This document shows, in pieces, positions 10,791-21,236 of a DNA stretch of 64,000 nucleotides (position 1 is the first letter of the stretch; every line of letters starts with the position of its first letter). The notes beneath the pieces are model-generated. The model saw only the letters and a program-made list of their open reading frames with translations. It was not told the origin of the DNA and made no database searches. Location of the stretch: the NCBI GenBank assembly GCA_036346355.1, contig CM070572.1, positions 9,617,001-9,681,000 of the forward strand, read 5' to 3'. This DNA comes from Rhipidocladum racemiflorum (taxonomy: Eukaryota; Streptophyta; Magnoliopsida; Poales; Poaceae). The translations under genes were made by a program, and so were the position numbers.

Positions 10791-12722
10791 ACTTTCCTCG
10801 CGGGCTGTTTTCCTTTGTCATTTTCACCCTTCTCTCGAAGCGTTGGCATGGGACCCTCGCCAGAAATCGTTTCCAGCGGTAGGTCCACGTCCGGCAATTC
10901 CGTGAGGTCGTGCCGTCGCCGTGAAGCGGACGATGAGGTCGCCCGTCGGTCCGCTTGGTCGCCTCGTCGGTCCGCTTGGTCACCTCGCCTCGAGGCCTGT
11001 GTGGTTGTCCTCTTCCCCGAAGGCGTTAAGCCCCGGCTGGCGGGTTGCTCGGGTTGTTGTTGTTCCACCGCGCGGCTACCATGGTCGCGAGGGCTGCTTT
11101 TTCTTCTTTTCTTGATCTTCTTGTCTCTGCACCGAGCCCTTTTGCTAGCCGAGGTCTCTAGGCCAGGTTGAGGCGGCATTTTCCTTCGCCCAAAGATCTT
11201 CTTCCATTGGACGGCTTCATCTGCGTTGGCGTATCGATCGGCCATTCGGAAGAGCTCGTTCGCCGTTAGATCCGGGTGAATCTCCAGGTCCTGCGTGAAG
11301 CGCACGTCTCGTACCCCGAACTTGAAAGCCCGGACGACCGCCTCGTCCGATATGTTCGGGATCGAGTTCCGGACCTGGATAAACCTCTCGATTTAATTGT
11401 CGCAGGTTTCCCTCGTCTGTATCAGAAGCGCTCCAGGTCGCGCTCCTTTCCCGCGGATGTAACAGCCTCCGAAATTTGCTCTGAGCGCGCCGAGCCGCCT
11501 CAGGACCGTATGGAGCCTTCCTTCGATTAAAAGCCACGCACGAGCGGCTCGCCCGTAACTGGCGGTGTAATTTGCCATCACCCCCTCATCGCCTCCGGCG
11601 GCGAGGATGGCGGTGGTATATATTGAGAGAAATTCGTCCGGGTTCTGGGTCCCGTTGAATCTCTCGACGTGGCCGGTTTGAATCTGCTCGCCATGCGACG
11701 CCCCGGCGGGATCTCGTGAAGGCCCTAAGAACCGAAGCTCGGGGTTTTGCGGTGAAACCCTCGGTCACAGCGGCCTCCACGCGGGTCTTCCACCCAACGC
11801 CCCGCGCGCGGGCCGAGTCGGGAGAAAACCTCCTGTGACGGTCGTGCCGATGACCGCTTGGTCGTGGAGCGCTCAGAGTGCTCGTAATCTGGGCGATTAT
11901 TCAGATATCGCTCCGAGGTCGCTCTGCGGATCGCTCGACCTTTCCGGATCGGGTTAGCGACTGGGCGATCTCCGAGCATGGCTCCGAGATTCGCCTGCGG
12001 CGAGCGCATGGGGAGCGTTGTGATGGTCCCGGAAACACTCCGCATCCCGGCCACGAGGAGGATCCGAGACTTTTAGCTCGCGCAAGCCTTTCCAAATCTT
12101 CGGCTACGACCCTGCCCACGGCCTCTCAGTCTGCTTGCTCGGGGAAACTACGCAGGTCACGCACGACCGCCGCCAAGGCCTCAGAATCGCTCTCGCTGTG
12201 AATCAAGCGGCGGTGAGCTTTGGCGACGCCCGGGCGCGATCGGGAGTTCGGTACCCACGAGTTCCTTTCGCGAAGCGCTTCTTTGCCTGGCGGCGAATGC
12301 TCGCGAGGGTCTTCCCAAGGACGCCTCGGTGGAGTCCGCCGCCTCAGAGGGGTCGTGCTTGGCAGCGTCCGAGGATCCTTCTCCGGCCCGCACGGCTTCC
12401 GCCACGTTGACCCGACGAGAGCGGGATGAGAGCGATGGGGACATCATTGTATCCCCTTGAGATGCAGCTTCTCGGCCGAGCTCTAGGTCGTCCCAGATGT
12501 CCAGCCGTCGTAGAGCTCATCGCAGTCATCCTCGGGGTCCCCGAGGGTAATGTCTGGGGGATGGAGGCCCTGCCCTCGCATCCCCGTGTCCGGAAGGGCT
12601 CCCAGACTCAGTGTGACCGATAGGATCGGTCACCCCGCCACGCTGTCGGGCGCGTAGTACACGCCGTCATCTTCAACGTGGTCGAAAACACAAAGGTCCC
12701 GAGTGTCTCCCGAGTTCGGCAT
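10751..12722 (-). pseudogene. gag of left Grande-like copy, frameshifted
   Basis: Gag would form the particle that packages element RNA. The start ATG at 12722 aligns with the gag start of the right-hand copy (58489). The segment then shifts frame repeatedly. Readable parts are the acidic N-terminal region (about 12.1-12.7 kb), a gag core, and the C-terminal FTQDLEIHPDLTANELFRMA block (10751-11305 frame). A lysine/arginine-rich tail follows, with a short duplicated GDQADRR unit. Many 1-2 base indels compared with the right copy show that it cannot make one protein. Confidence 0.8.
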
Positions 12723-12763
12723 CCTCGAGGATCTTGATCTGCACGGAATCAAGCCGCTGCTCT

Positions 12764-12777
12764 CACGGACGGCGCCA
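12764..12777 (-). promoter_or_regulatory. Primer-binding site, tRNA-Asp-like
   Basis: Reverse-complemented, this reads TGGCGCCGTCCGTG and starts two bases inside the 5' LTR. The first nine bases match the complement of the 3' end of plant tRNA-Asp as I know it. The second copy has the same site at 58433-58450. Confidence 0.75.
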
Positions 12778-12779
12778 GC

Positions 12780-13404
12780 TGTCGACGATTGGAGAACGGG
12801 CTCCCGTCGAGCTTACTTGTTGAATGGGGGATCAACAGAGCCCCGTCGTACGGATCGAAGAGGGCGTTCGAGCGATGCGAGGTCGGGAGAAGGAGAAGAA
12901 GGGGGACACGGTGTTTTATCCTGGTTCGGGCCTCTCACCGTCGAGATAATAGCCCTACTCCAGTGTATTGTGTTCTATCTTGGTGTCCCCCCCTGTTACA
13001 GATCTTCAGGGGGGTTTAAATCCTACGACTAGAGGTACATAGAAGGTAACTACCTCCTGGATTGCGCCGCAATCGCATTTACGATCTAACGCCTTGATCC
13101 GGCGTTATTTGAATTTCTGCATGATTTCCCTTGATCTCCGGTGATTGGTTGCCACCTTCCTTCCTCGTGGCATTGACCGGCACTCGACCAAAACACCCGA
13201 GCAGTGTCGCGGCCTCTACGAGCATGCTTGCTCGTGGGGTGTGTTTGGTGCTTCATGAGCGAAGGTGCGAATGCGCATGCTCGGAGGAGAAGGAGGGATG
13301 CTCGTTTCGTTCTCCCGAGCATCTTCTTTTAGTGTTGCTTGGTCGGCGGGTTTAGCTTTTCACGGGGGTACCGTGGTCTTTTGCCAGATAGCCAATCCCC
13401 GACA
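12780..13404 (-). repeat. 5' LTR of Grande-like element (left copy)
   Basis: This 625 bp repeat is the partner of 2065-2692. Because the element reads on the minus strand, this is the promoter-bearing 5' LTR. Differences from its partner are scattered substitutions and 1-2 bp indels, mostly in the last half of the repeat as written on the plus strand. Confidence 0.9.
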
Positions 13405-14266
13405 CTAACCATCAATCACACTAAACCTAACCCTAAATTACGCTAACCCTAACCCTCAATCGCACTAACCGATCACACTAACCCTAACCCTCAATGTACT
13501 GAAGTGCTATGCCTTACTGCAATCAATCAACCAAACAAATCACAAATGAAACTAATAATCACAATACTTAAAACATATTCACACACTGGTACCAAAAATC
13601 TCCATTACGTACCAAAAATCGCTACCTTTATGTCAAAAATCTCTCGATTTTGGGGGGAAATCACCGCACGCCAACAGCCGTCATTATAGCTGCAGACTCT
13701 CAATTTTCTCTATCTAGCTCTCGATTTTCACCGTCTTGTCACCGATTTCTAGGTCGGCATCGCCTGGAGCTGGCTTCAAAGGAGAGCTCGCGTGGAGTGG
13801 ATGGAAGGAGAACAATAATGCTGTCCAAATTGAGCTCATATGGCTAAAAGGGAGCAAGGATTAGTTAATGGACCAGACTGGGCTAATAGGCCAACACTGT
13901 GGACTGCGGCCCAACACTGCTTTTTTTTCTTTCCCCCTTTTTCAATTGCTACATTTATTTTTTTTTGGCTCAAAAAGTGTCAAAATTTCAATGTTTTCAA
14001 TTAAATTTCATCCCAGATGTCACAAACTAGTAATAGTAATTTTAGGAAGATTTTGGATAATTTTTTTTTCAAATTTTCTTAATTTTTTGAATTTGAATTT
14101 CAAGCTCCTCGGTTTTTCTCGCATACCCCTCCCCTTTAGTTATTCCTAATGCCATTTATCACCATGGGCTAGATTAAAACACACCGTCCAAAGATGTAAT
14201 GAAGATATATGATTTAGTCTTTAGCACGTGTCTTGATGGAAGTATAAGAATCTAGAAAAACATTTA
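13405..14266. other. AT-rich non-coding stretch, probably the upstream part of the interrupted hAT element
   Basis: The stretch opens with about 90 bp of degenerate ACCCTAAC/CACTAACC repeats, continues with 5'UTR-like mixed sequence, and ends with T-rich tracts (13920-14110). It directly continues the sequence left of base 2064 once the Grande-like element is removed. Similar ACCCTAA-rich sequence recurs in inverse orientation at 48268-48370. No coding frame is convincing. Confidence 0.45.
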
Positions 14267-14502
14267 CTCCCTCTAGTCACAATAGTTATCGTTTTAGACA
14301 AATGTGCAATCAAACTTTTGAAACTTTGACTAACAATATTTTTTTAAATATTTAAATTGGATACATAAAAATCATATGCCTAAATTTGTCTCAAAAAGTA
14401 TTTTCATAATATTATTATTTTACTGGATTTTATAAATATATTATAGTAGAAATTAATGGTTAAACCTGTGTTTTAAAAATCGTGTTTACATCTAAAATGA
14501 TA
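14267..14502. mobile_element. Stowaway-type MITE, left part (split by mariner-like element)
   Basis: It starts CTCCCTCTAGTCAC after a TA and continues with the GTTTTAGACAAATG and CAAACTTTTGAAACTTTGAC blocks typical of grass Stowaway MITEs. It ends inside TCTAAAATGATA, where the mariner-like element begins. The missing end resumes at 17636. Confidence 0.75.
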
Positions 14503-14729
14503 CTCCCTCCTTCCGCTAATGATCCGCGTTTAACCAAATAACCAAAATTCAGAATTGATTTTTGTCTACTGCATGGGAGTCTTGGAACAAGCGCAGCAAC
14601 CCTTCGTTTTGCATGCAACCATGCATGAGTAAATGCACCTCATGAGCTCCCGATCCTGGCAATAAAAATCCCGTGCACAAGGCACCTGTTGCATGCTACT
14701 CCTACCGCACAAATACTAATACTACAGCA

Positions 14730-15284
14730 ATGGAGGAGGGGCTCGTTCGCTTCGTCAACTGGGTGCCGGACTCTAAAAGCGAAAGCCATGGCGAGGAAGC
14801 CATCGCTGTGCCAGAAAGCGAACAGCATGGCAGCGACGAGGAAGCTGAAGATTCCGATGAGGTCCATTATGTGGAGGATTCCTTTGCCGAAGATACAGAG
14901 GTGCCGGACTTTGAAGCTGGCGTGGTCGTAGATCAACTCAGTGGCTCTCAGAATGGCGACGGTGTGGCCGTGGGCATCGTGCGTGCGGATGAAGACATGG
15001 GCGAAGAGGTGGACGTTGCTCATGCTCTTCATCTCGCATTGACCAAAGAAGACATGTTCGACATGCACAAGCAGGTACAACATGTGTGCAAGTTGATGCT
15101 ACCTATCCTGGTTCCTCGCTTGTATGGTGAGCATGATGACGATGCCCAGAGTGTTGCAATTACTCTCCTTTGGATGGGCAACAAGTACGTGCACGATAAT
15201 TCCAAGGGTGGTGCAGAAGGCGTTTTGGTTATCGATGGTAGTGATGGAAAATTACAGAGTTTGGAGATGTGTAAACATATCTAA
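14730..15284 (+). CDS. Acidic 184-aa ORF of unknown function inside the mariner-like element
   Basis: I do not recognise this protein. It starts MEEGLVRFVNWVPDS. An upstream in-frame ATG at 14673 is possible, but the shorter start follows a typical leader. Residues about 15-85 are very rich in Glu and Asp. The C-terminal third (VAHALHLALTKEDMFDMHKQ, then KLMLPILVPRLYGEHDDD) looks like a folded, partly helical domain. There is no signal peptide or membrane segment. It lies between the transposase 3' end (about 15540) and the left terminal repeat, on the opposite strand, so the two genes are convergent. The open frame is longer than expected by chance. It may be a captured host fragment or an accessory gene, and a GTAAAC near the end might be a splice donor. 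Confidence 0.45.
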   Translation: MEEGLVRFVNWVPDSKSESHGEEAIAVPESEQHGSDEEAEDSDEVHYVEDSFAEDTEVPDFEAGVVVDQLSGSQNGDGVAVGIVRADEDMGEEVDVAHALHLALTKEDMFDMHKQVQHVCKLMLPILVPRLYGEHDDDAQSVAITLLWMGNKYVHDNSKGGAEGVLVIDGSDGKLQSLEMCKHI

Positions 15285-15539
15285 TTTTACCTTTTCTATA
15301 TGAAACCAATTTTAGATTGCGGATGTCAGATGCAGGCATGCATACGTATGCTAATCCCTTTGTTAAATGCAGCAGTATGCTAATTTCCTTGGTAACAACT
15401 TCGTGCTACCTATCATGCATTTTCAAATAAACAATCGAAACCTGAACAGTTCATGAAAAACTAAACTATTCTAGCTAACGAATTGCAGTGCTTCATTATA
15501 GAGTTCTGTAGTACATTGCAAGTTAGTGGGAAGATCACC

Positions 15540-17126
15540 ATGCAACTCCAAAGTCTTCTTCTTCATGTGCGGGGTGTCATAGTGCTACCCTCCATTATGC
15601 TTCATGATCTCTATCATGCATGCTTGTTGCGTTAGAAATATCTGGTTTGCCCTTGACACTGGGTAGTCTTCGAATGCCTCAACAACCTTTGACACAATTT
15701 GCTCTACATTGTTTGGAGTACCTTTCTGAAACAATGTCTGTATTGCTGCAAAAAAAACCGAGATCTAAAACATTAAGATCATGTGAGTTAGGTGGTTGGC
15801 ACGTTAGTCGTATGTCCCACCCATTTGCTTGGGCAGCTTGTACAAATTGTAGATCATTGACTGCAATATGTGTTTTGGCGTTGTCTTGCTAAATGAATAT
15901 TGGTAATCCTCTTTCCTCGGCTGGCCATTTTGCTTTGATTACGGGCAATACCTTGTTTATAAGGAATTGCCGGCTAGTTTCCTTGTTAACCGATGTCATC
16001 ATCTTTGTAACCATGGTCCCTATACATGCAAAGAAATGGATTCAGTATATGTAGCACAATTAAATTGACAACGGTGTGTAATTTTTCATGCAGATGATAC
16101 AACCTCTAGGCCTGTTCTGGCTCCTTCTCTTTGCTGGTTCGACATATACGAGGGAAAGATGCCTATTTTCCCATCAAATATGCAGCGACCGTTGTTGTCA
16201 AATCTTGGCCGAGTAATCACTGCAAGGAACATGACCTTGTCTATGAAGTTTTTGTTTTTAACCTCCCTTTCCGGTCTTGGTTCATCGTTGGTGACATAGT
16301 ACTTTTGGTTCCTCCTCGTTCTATAGAACCATTTCTCATCCATGTACACGATGTTGTACATTGCTTTGAAAGTAGGAGAGGTCGGTATAGAATTTGGTTC
16401 AAGCATGGACAAACAATAGTGGACTCAAGCCTTCTTATTGTCATTGGTCAAGCTAAACTTGACGTCATTGGTGTGTCAACAGAAATATCCTTCCTTCAAA
16501 CGGCTATGAAGTGTGGTTTTCTTCACACCCATCGCATTTGCAAGATCTTGGATGGTTGTGCGCTCCCTAAGAGGCACTGTTTTGATGGCTTTCATATCAA
16601 TTTCTATTCTTTTGCGGCCACAATTCTTATTCAGCTTGTTTTTCACACCTTCTATGTCACTATAATCCTGTCCATTGCGCCATACATACTGTACAAGTCT
16701 CAGAGGCACATCAAACTTCAAAGCAACTTCCTTCGTCACACCACGCCGCAGCACCAGAGGATATGTCCTTGCCAACAACTCTAGATATATGGCGATCTTC
16801 AAGTCGTCCGTGTAGAACCTTCTCTTTCTCACATTTGGACCTGCACAACAGAAAGCAAAATCAATCTAGAAATTATGTTCAATAACGCTAAGATAAAAAA
16901 TTGCTAATGTGTCAGAAATGCTACAGTATGATCGAAACTTAAAACTATGTGCACAAAAACTTCAGAGGATTGCAGAGTTCAGTGGTTGAAACGTAGCAGC
17001 AGCTTCATCAACCTCATGCCATGCCATGTGGTTGTCGAGTTCAGTGGCAGGGCCATCCCAATCAATGGGATTGTTTAGGTCTATATCAGGTGGCTCAAGG
17101 TTAAGATCAATGTGTTGTGCCGCCAT
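15540..17126 (-). pseudogene. Mariner-like transposase, DD39D, with one nonsense codon and frameshifts
   Basis: Exon 1 starts at the ATG at 17126 (MAAQHIDLNLEPPDIDLN, the usual plant MLE N-terminus) and runs to about 16965. An intron follows, with the acceptor near 16843. Exon 2 (16476-16832) carries two helix-turn-helix regions (DLKIAIYLELLARTYP; TTIQDLANAMGVKKTTL). The catalytic part at 16086-16412 has the first Asp in VYMDEKWF. The second Asp lies in QDNAKTH (about 15870), where the preceding glutamine codon is TAG. The third Asp lies in NVLDLGFF, 39 residues after the second, as in plant DD39D elements. An eight-base T run after GF adds a one-base shift. The enzyme would cut at the terminal repeats and insert at TA. 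This copy is dead, but all three Asp codons survive. Confidence 0.85.
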
Positions 17127-17635
17127 TGCTGGTCTCCACCGATCAATGATAGTGGCAGAGAACAGATGGTAGGAGAACTGAAGGGCTTCGTTGCTCACAG
17201 GGCAACTTATATAATTGCTGGAATCAAATTTTGAACTGATGGAAGAGATATTACCGCGGGTAATGCAGACGCCGTGGGCTAATTTTTGTGAGGCGTGATT
17301 TGTCCTCGGCCTAATGACACGGATCGCTCTGCCGCGATTGCTACAAGTAATCCATGGCACTTTGCATTCAATCGTTTGGCGCGATCATGCATTATGGGAC
17401 AGGCGTGGGCTAATTTTCCTTAACTTCAAACATGTGATTTGCATGCATGCAATTTGAGTTGCTACGTTGATTTGTCCAAGGCTTAATTACGGCTGCTTCA
17501 CTGTGATCGTGGGCCTTGCAAGGTGTTGTGGGTGGAGGGCGAGCATGCGCCATGCAACCGCCAAAACGATTGTTGCTCTTCTCCTTGGTATTGTTGCACA
17601 AGCCTTATACGTAGACCATTAGCGGTAGGAGGGAG

Positions 17636-17653
17636 TAAATATTTGTGACCTTA
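17636..17653. mobile_element. Stowaway-type MITE, right remnant
   Basis: TAAATATTTGTGACC directly continues the left part (..AAAATGA + TAAATATTTGTGACC) and is roughly the inverse complement of the MITE start. The last terminal bases are replaced by unrelated sequence. Confidence 0.6.
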
Positions 17654-17856
17654 AGAACGGATGGTGTCTATTTTCAGCATGTACTCGTTCCCAATGCGGT
17701 CGCATTTTTGGTGCACACAGAAACAATAATGTTAATAATGTGCTCTTGCTAATTACCGCTATTAAAGAAGCCTTGTAATGGAGTAGTACACTGTACGGTA
17801 AGAGTACTTCGGTACAGCGTCTCCGTATCTTTGGAACTCAGGGAGTCAACTGTGCT

Positions 17857-18456
17857 GCTAGGGCTGGAAACGAGCCGAGCCGAGCTCGGCTCGGCTCGGC
17901 TGGGCTCGGTCGGGTGGCGAGCCGAGCCAGGCTCGGTTCGACGAAGCGACGAGCTCGAAAGAGCGGCTTGGCTCGGCTCGCGAGCTGGCTCGTTGGCTCG
18001 TCGAGCCAGGCCATGGCAGCATATAGGAACAATTGTTCTGCATAGCTCCATACTGTCTGGCTTGCGTGTCATGTATTTTGTGAAGGGAACATACTGGTTT
18101 GACATATATAAGGTTTCCTTCACTGACTCAACTATCAAGAGAAATATGAAATACTTTGCATGCTTTGCCTATGCTAACCTTTGTTTTGTTAATCCATGCA
18201 AGTTTGGAACATATATGCATCCACATGTCATAGTGATGCCCCTCATCATCTTTTTTCTGAAAATACAAGTCATTAGTCATACTAAATTCCCTGCATGGGC
18301 TGGGCCACCGAGCCAATTTGGCTCGCGAGCCGGCTCGGTGTTTTTGCGAGCCTGAAAAATAGGCTCGGCTCGAGCTCAGTCCGAGCCACGAGCCTGTGCG
18401 AGCCGAGCCAGGCTCGGGCGAGCCCGAGCCGAGCCACGAGCTTATTTTCCAGCCCT
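17857..18456. mobile_element. hAT-like non-autonomous element with GAGCC-rich ends
   Basis: The left end carries AGGGCTGGAAACGAGC (17860) and the right end is its inverse (..TTTTCCAGCCCT, to 18456). Both are followed inward by 100-150 bp of short GAGCC/GGCTC repeats, with an AT-rich centre. Flanking octamers ACTGTGCT (17849-17856) and ACTATGCT (18457-18464) match at 7 of 8 and may be the target duplication, though three extra bases sit at the left end. No transposase is present. Confidence 0.65.
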
Positions 18457-18469
18457 ACTATGCTTTGAC

Positions 18470-19760
18470 TACACACAGTAGAGCATCACTTCTTCTTTTT
18501 TTATAGGGGAACATACGAGCGTCAACTTGTTGATATCGAATTGCTGATGCTAACGCCGGAGTTACTAGGATACGGATATAGGTCAGAATTCGACTCCGAT
18601 TTTTGTGTTTGATTTGGCAAAGATAGTTTGGACATAGAAAACACTACTTGGAATCGGACATAAATGTCGAAATTCGATTCAATTCAGCAAACTTTTTTTT
18701 TGACTGGGATGTCCGAGAGCCCAATTGTTCTTCTCTTTTCATGATAGTATTAGTAACAGTGGTTAAGACTAATAGGATCCTGAGTTGAATTTAAGATATA
18801 TATAGTACATAAGAACACAGTCACAAAAAAGTGTTGACTCGGCTCATGTCGTGAGTACTAGTGTTTGTACATGAGAACGCGTAAGCAAAAGATGGAATGG
18901 TTTTAAAAGATTGGCTCGGGATGGAGTAGAGTGAAAACATAGGGGAGCATTATTAATAAACAGAAAAAATGATGCTCGCTGCTCCTCTGACAAAGGTGTG
19001 TTCTGAGACCTGACAGGCTGCTGGCCGGCCTGCTGCCACCCAGTTTTAAATTTCTCATCAAGAACACAAAGCTCGCATCCAGACTAGCCATAATTTAGAC
19101 CTTCTTTCCCCCTCCCCAGCCTTTGTCCATCTTCTTCCTTTCTCTCTTTCTTGCATTTGATTTTATTTTCTCCCACTGCTCCATTTCCTTTTTGTTTGGG
19201 AACGACCCGATAAAGGTGAGCCATGGGCCATGGCCATGATTAAAAACTCCTCCTGCCCTGTGCATGCCAATGCCAATGCCAATGGGTGACCCAGAGACAG
19301 GCTGCTTTTCCATTGGCGCAAAAGATCCTTTCTGTTCAGGCCATCTGTGTCTGCATGTACTCATAACTCATAAGAAGCCAGCAGCAACGGAGCTAGGTCA
19401 GGTCAGCCACTGTGGTACTAATGCTGCTGCCATTTGGTCAGGTCAGGCCACGAGAAGGCTTTCATGTGATGCCATGGAGTTTTTTTTTTCCTTCCTTGCT
19501 ACAATCAGCTAGGTTTGGTGTACTGGAGCATTTTTGTGTGGGCTCGTGTCATAAATCGCTGCATGCATGGTTGTGTCAATGCAACAGAGTACCATTTGGC
19601 ATGCAGATATGGAACTGAAAAACAGCACCCCTAACCACGCCAACGGTACGGCTATGGTGCATCCTGCTTCCGTACGGAAAATTCTAATTTTCAATCCTAA
19701 ACTCTTGTCTCGGGTCAAATTTCAATCTCAAACTAAGGAAACGTTCGAATCATGACTCCA
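18470..19760. other. Stretch without a convincing gene
   Basis: The DNA is mixed and partly pyrimidine-rich (19100-19200). It has a short triplet of GCCAATG repeats near 19265 and a poly-T run at 19480. Short ORFs occur on both strands, but none shows a recognisable domain or credible start context. Confidence 0.4.
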
Positions 19761-19763
19761 AAT

Positions 19764-20103
19764 CAGGGTTAACCAAACCGTTTTCGAGTTGAAAATCGAA
19801 GTCCCAGCAGTACCAATTTACCGCAAAAATCGTCAAAAACCAAAAGGTTTCGAAATCAAACGTTTGAAAACAAATTCAAAAAAAATTTAAAAACTAATCG
19901 GTTTTTTCCAAAATCGAATGGCGAGTTGAACCTTTTGGGCAGCTGATTTTTTAAGTGATTTTCGTCGAAAATCGCTTGATTTTCACCGATTTACATCGCA
20001 TAATTTTTTTTTGAATTTTTTGAATTGAACCGGTTTTACCGATTGGTTTAGGGTTTCGAACAGCTCGATACGTTGACCGGTTTTCGTTGGTTTTACTAAC
20101 CTG
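19764..20103. mobile_element. hAT MITE (CAGGGTT family), copy 1
   Basis: This is a 340 bp non-autonomous element. It starts CAGGGTTAACCAAACCG and ends with the inverse GGTTTTACTAACCTG. Flanking octamers CTCCAAAT (19756-19763) and CTTCAAAT (20104-20111) match at 7 of 8, as expected for hAT. The interior is full of ATTTTCGTCGAAAATCG-type motifs. It belongs to the same family as 34815-35269. Confidence 0.8.
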
Positions 20104-20255
20104 CTTCAAATGTCATAAACCATTCATTTTTACCCTCTTGACCTAACCCGGGGTGGTTATGATCTGATTTGGTATCCCAATAGGCTGGGCAAGTTTACAT
20201 TGATGTGGCAATCTAGTGGTATCTTAATCAGCAGCAACAAATAAACAATTAGTAA

Positions 20256-20583
20256 GGGCATATTCGAATCCATGCAGCTAATAGTTAGCTGCTAAAAATT
20301 AGCTGGAGTAGATCCAAACACCCCCAGCTAATAGATCAGCTAACTATTAGCTGGGCACCCAGCTAATGGTTATCTCATTAGTTAGGCAAACCCAGCTAAT
20401 AGGTGGCATTTAACCAAAATACCCTTCGCATCTATCACCAATAGCATTTAATAGCATGGGTATTATGGATAATAGCATCTATTAGCCACATATTAGCTGG
20501 TGGATTCAAACACCCTCCAATTAATAGTTAGCTGGCTAATAGTTCCTAGCTAATATTAGCTGCTAATGGATCCAAACAGGCCC
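20256..20583. mobile_element. Tourist-like MITE (PIF/Harbinger)
   Basis: This is a 328 bp element flanked by TAA on both sides (20253-20255 and 20584-20586). The right end inverse is GGGCCTGTTTGGATCCAT, and the left end matches it imperfectly (GGGCATATTCGAATCCAT). The interior is built from many TAGCTG/CAGCTAATAG inverted words and could fold into a hairpin. Confidence 0.8.
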
Positions 20584-20890
20584 TAAATAGTATCTGTGTG
20601 ATAGGTCCCACGTGTCGTACTATAAAAGCTAAATCCCCGCTTGTTTCTACTATTAACAAATAAACAAGAGGAGGAGGGCTACGATGAGGTCGTCAGAGAG
20701 TTGGATATCGAGTCGCCAAAGTTGAGAAAGGGCTCGACGGGAACACACCAAAGTCGGCCATGTTCAGCAACGGCCGTGGTGGAGGAGCAGAGAAAGGACG
20801 ACAAGATTTGGTGAGCGGCGGCGCAAAGCAATGGATTGACACGACGGTCGGATAGAGATGATGAGAGGTGAGATGACTACAGCATGGTAC

Positions 20891-21236
20891 AACACTATCG
20901 TTTCATCTGTGTCGGTTCCTAATTTTTCAAAAAAAAAAAACTGATTGTGATATGTATACTGTAATCTGTGTTTTCGAAAACGGAGTCATCTAATCTAGAA
21001 TCGATTGTGATGACCTCATCACAATCGGTTATAGGTGAGAACCGATAGTGATGACGAGGTGGTCATCACAATAAGTTCTAGGTGAGAACCGATTGTGATG
21101 ACCGTGTTATTACTATCTCGCGAAAAACGACTGTGATAGAGCTTCTTCATCATTGTTTAAAGACTTTGTAGGGTCATTAAAAACGACTGTGATGACGAAA
21201 AAAATCGAATGTGATGTATATTTGTATAGCAGTGTG
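20891..21236. mobile_element. CACTA-like terminal fragment with CGATTGTGATGA repeats
   Basis: About nine copies of an (A)CCGATTGTGATGA-type word occur in both orientations between 20945 and 21225. The right end is TATAGCAGTG, the inverse of a CACTGCTATA terminus, and a CACTATCG occurs at the left. Repeated subterminal words of this kind are typical of En/Spm-type ends. No 3 bp target duplication or transposase is visible, so limits are uncertain. Confidence 0.5.

Larger units (their letters stand above)
2065..13404 (-). mobile_element. Grande-like Ty3/gypsy (Tat-type) LTR retrotransposon, complete but decayed
   Basis: This is an 11.3 kb element on the minus strand, bounded by two direct LTRs that start TGTCGAC and end CCGACA. 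Flanking pentamers CTAAT (2060-2064) and CTAAC (13405-13409) look like a 5 bp target duplication with one change. The primer-binding site lies just inside the right-hand (5') LTR. A purine-rich tract, CTCGGGGGCTAGGC when reverse-complemented, sits just inside the left-hand (3') LTR at about 2693-2710. Order along the element is gag, protease, RT, RNase H, integrase, then a long antisense ORF on the other strand. The LTRs differ by roughly 2-3% plus about ten small indels by eye, so the insertion is moderately old. It landed about 230 bp upstream of the hAT transposase start. The gag-pol part is broken by many frameshifts. Confidence 0.9.
14503..17635 (-). mobile_element. Mariner-like DNA transposon (plant DD39D type)
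   Basis: This 3.1 kb element is flanked by TA on both sides (14501-14502 and 17636-17637). Terminal inverted repeats are CTCCCTCCTTCCGCTAATG at the left and, reverse-complemented, CTCCCTCCTACCGCTAATG at the right, with partial identity for about ten more bases. The transposase gene reads on the minus strand. An unrelated ORF on the plus strand fills the space inside the left end. The element is inserted in a Stowaway MITE, a class thought to be moved by this transposase family. Confidence 0.9.
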
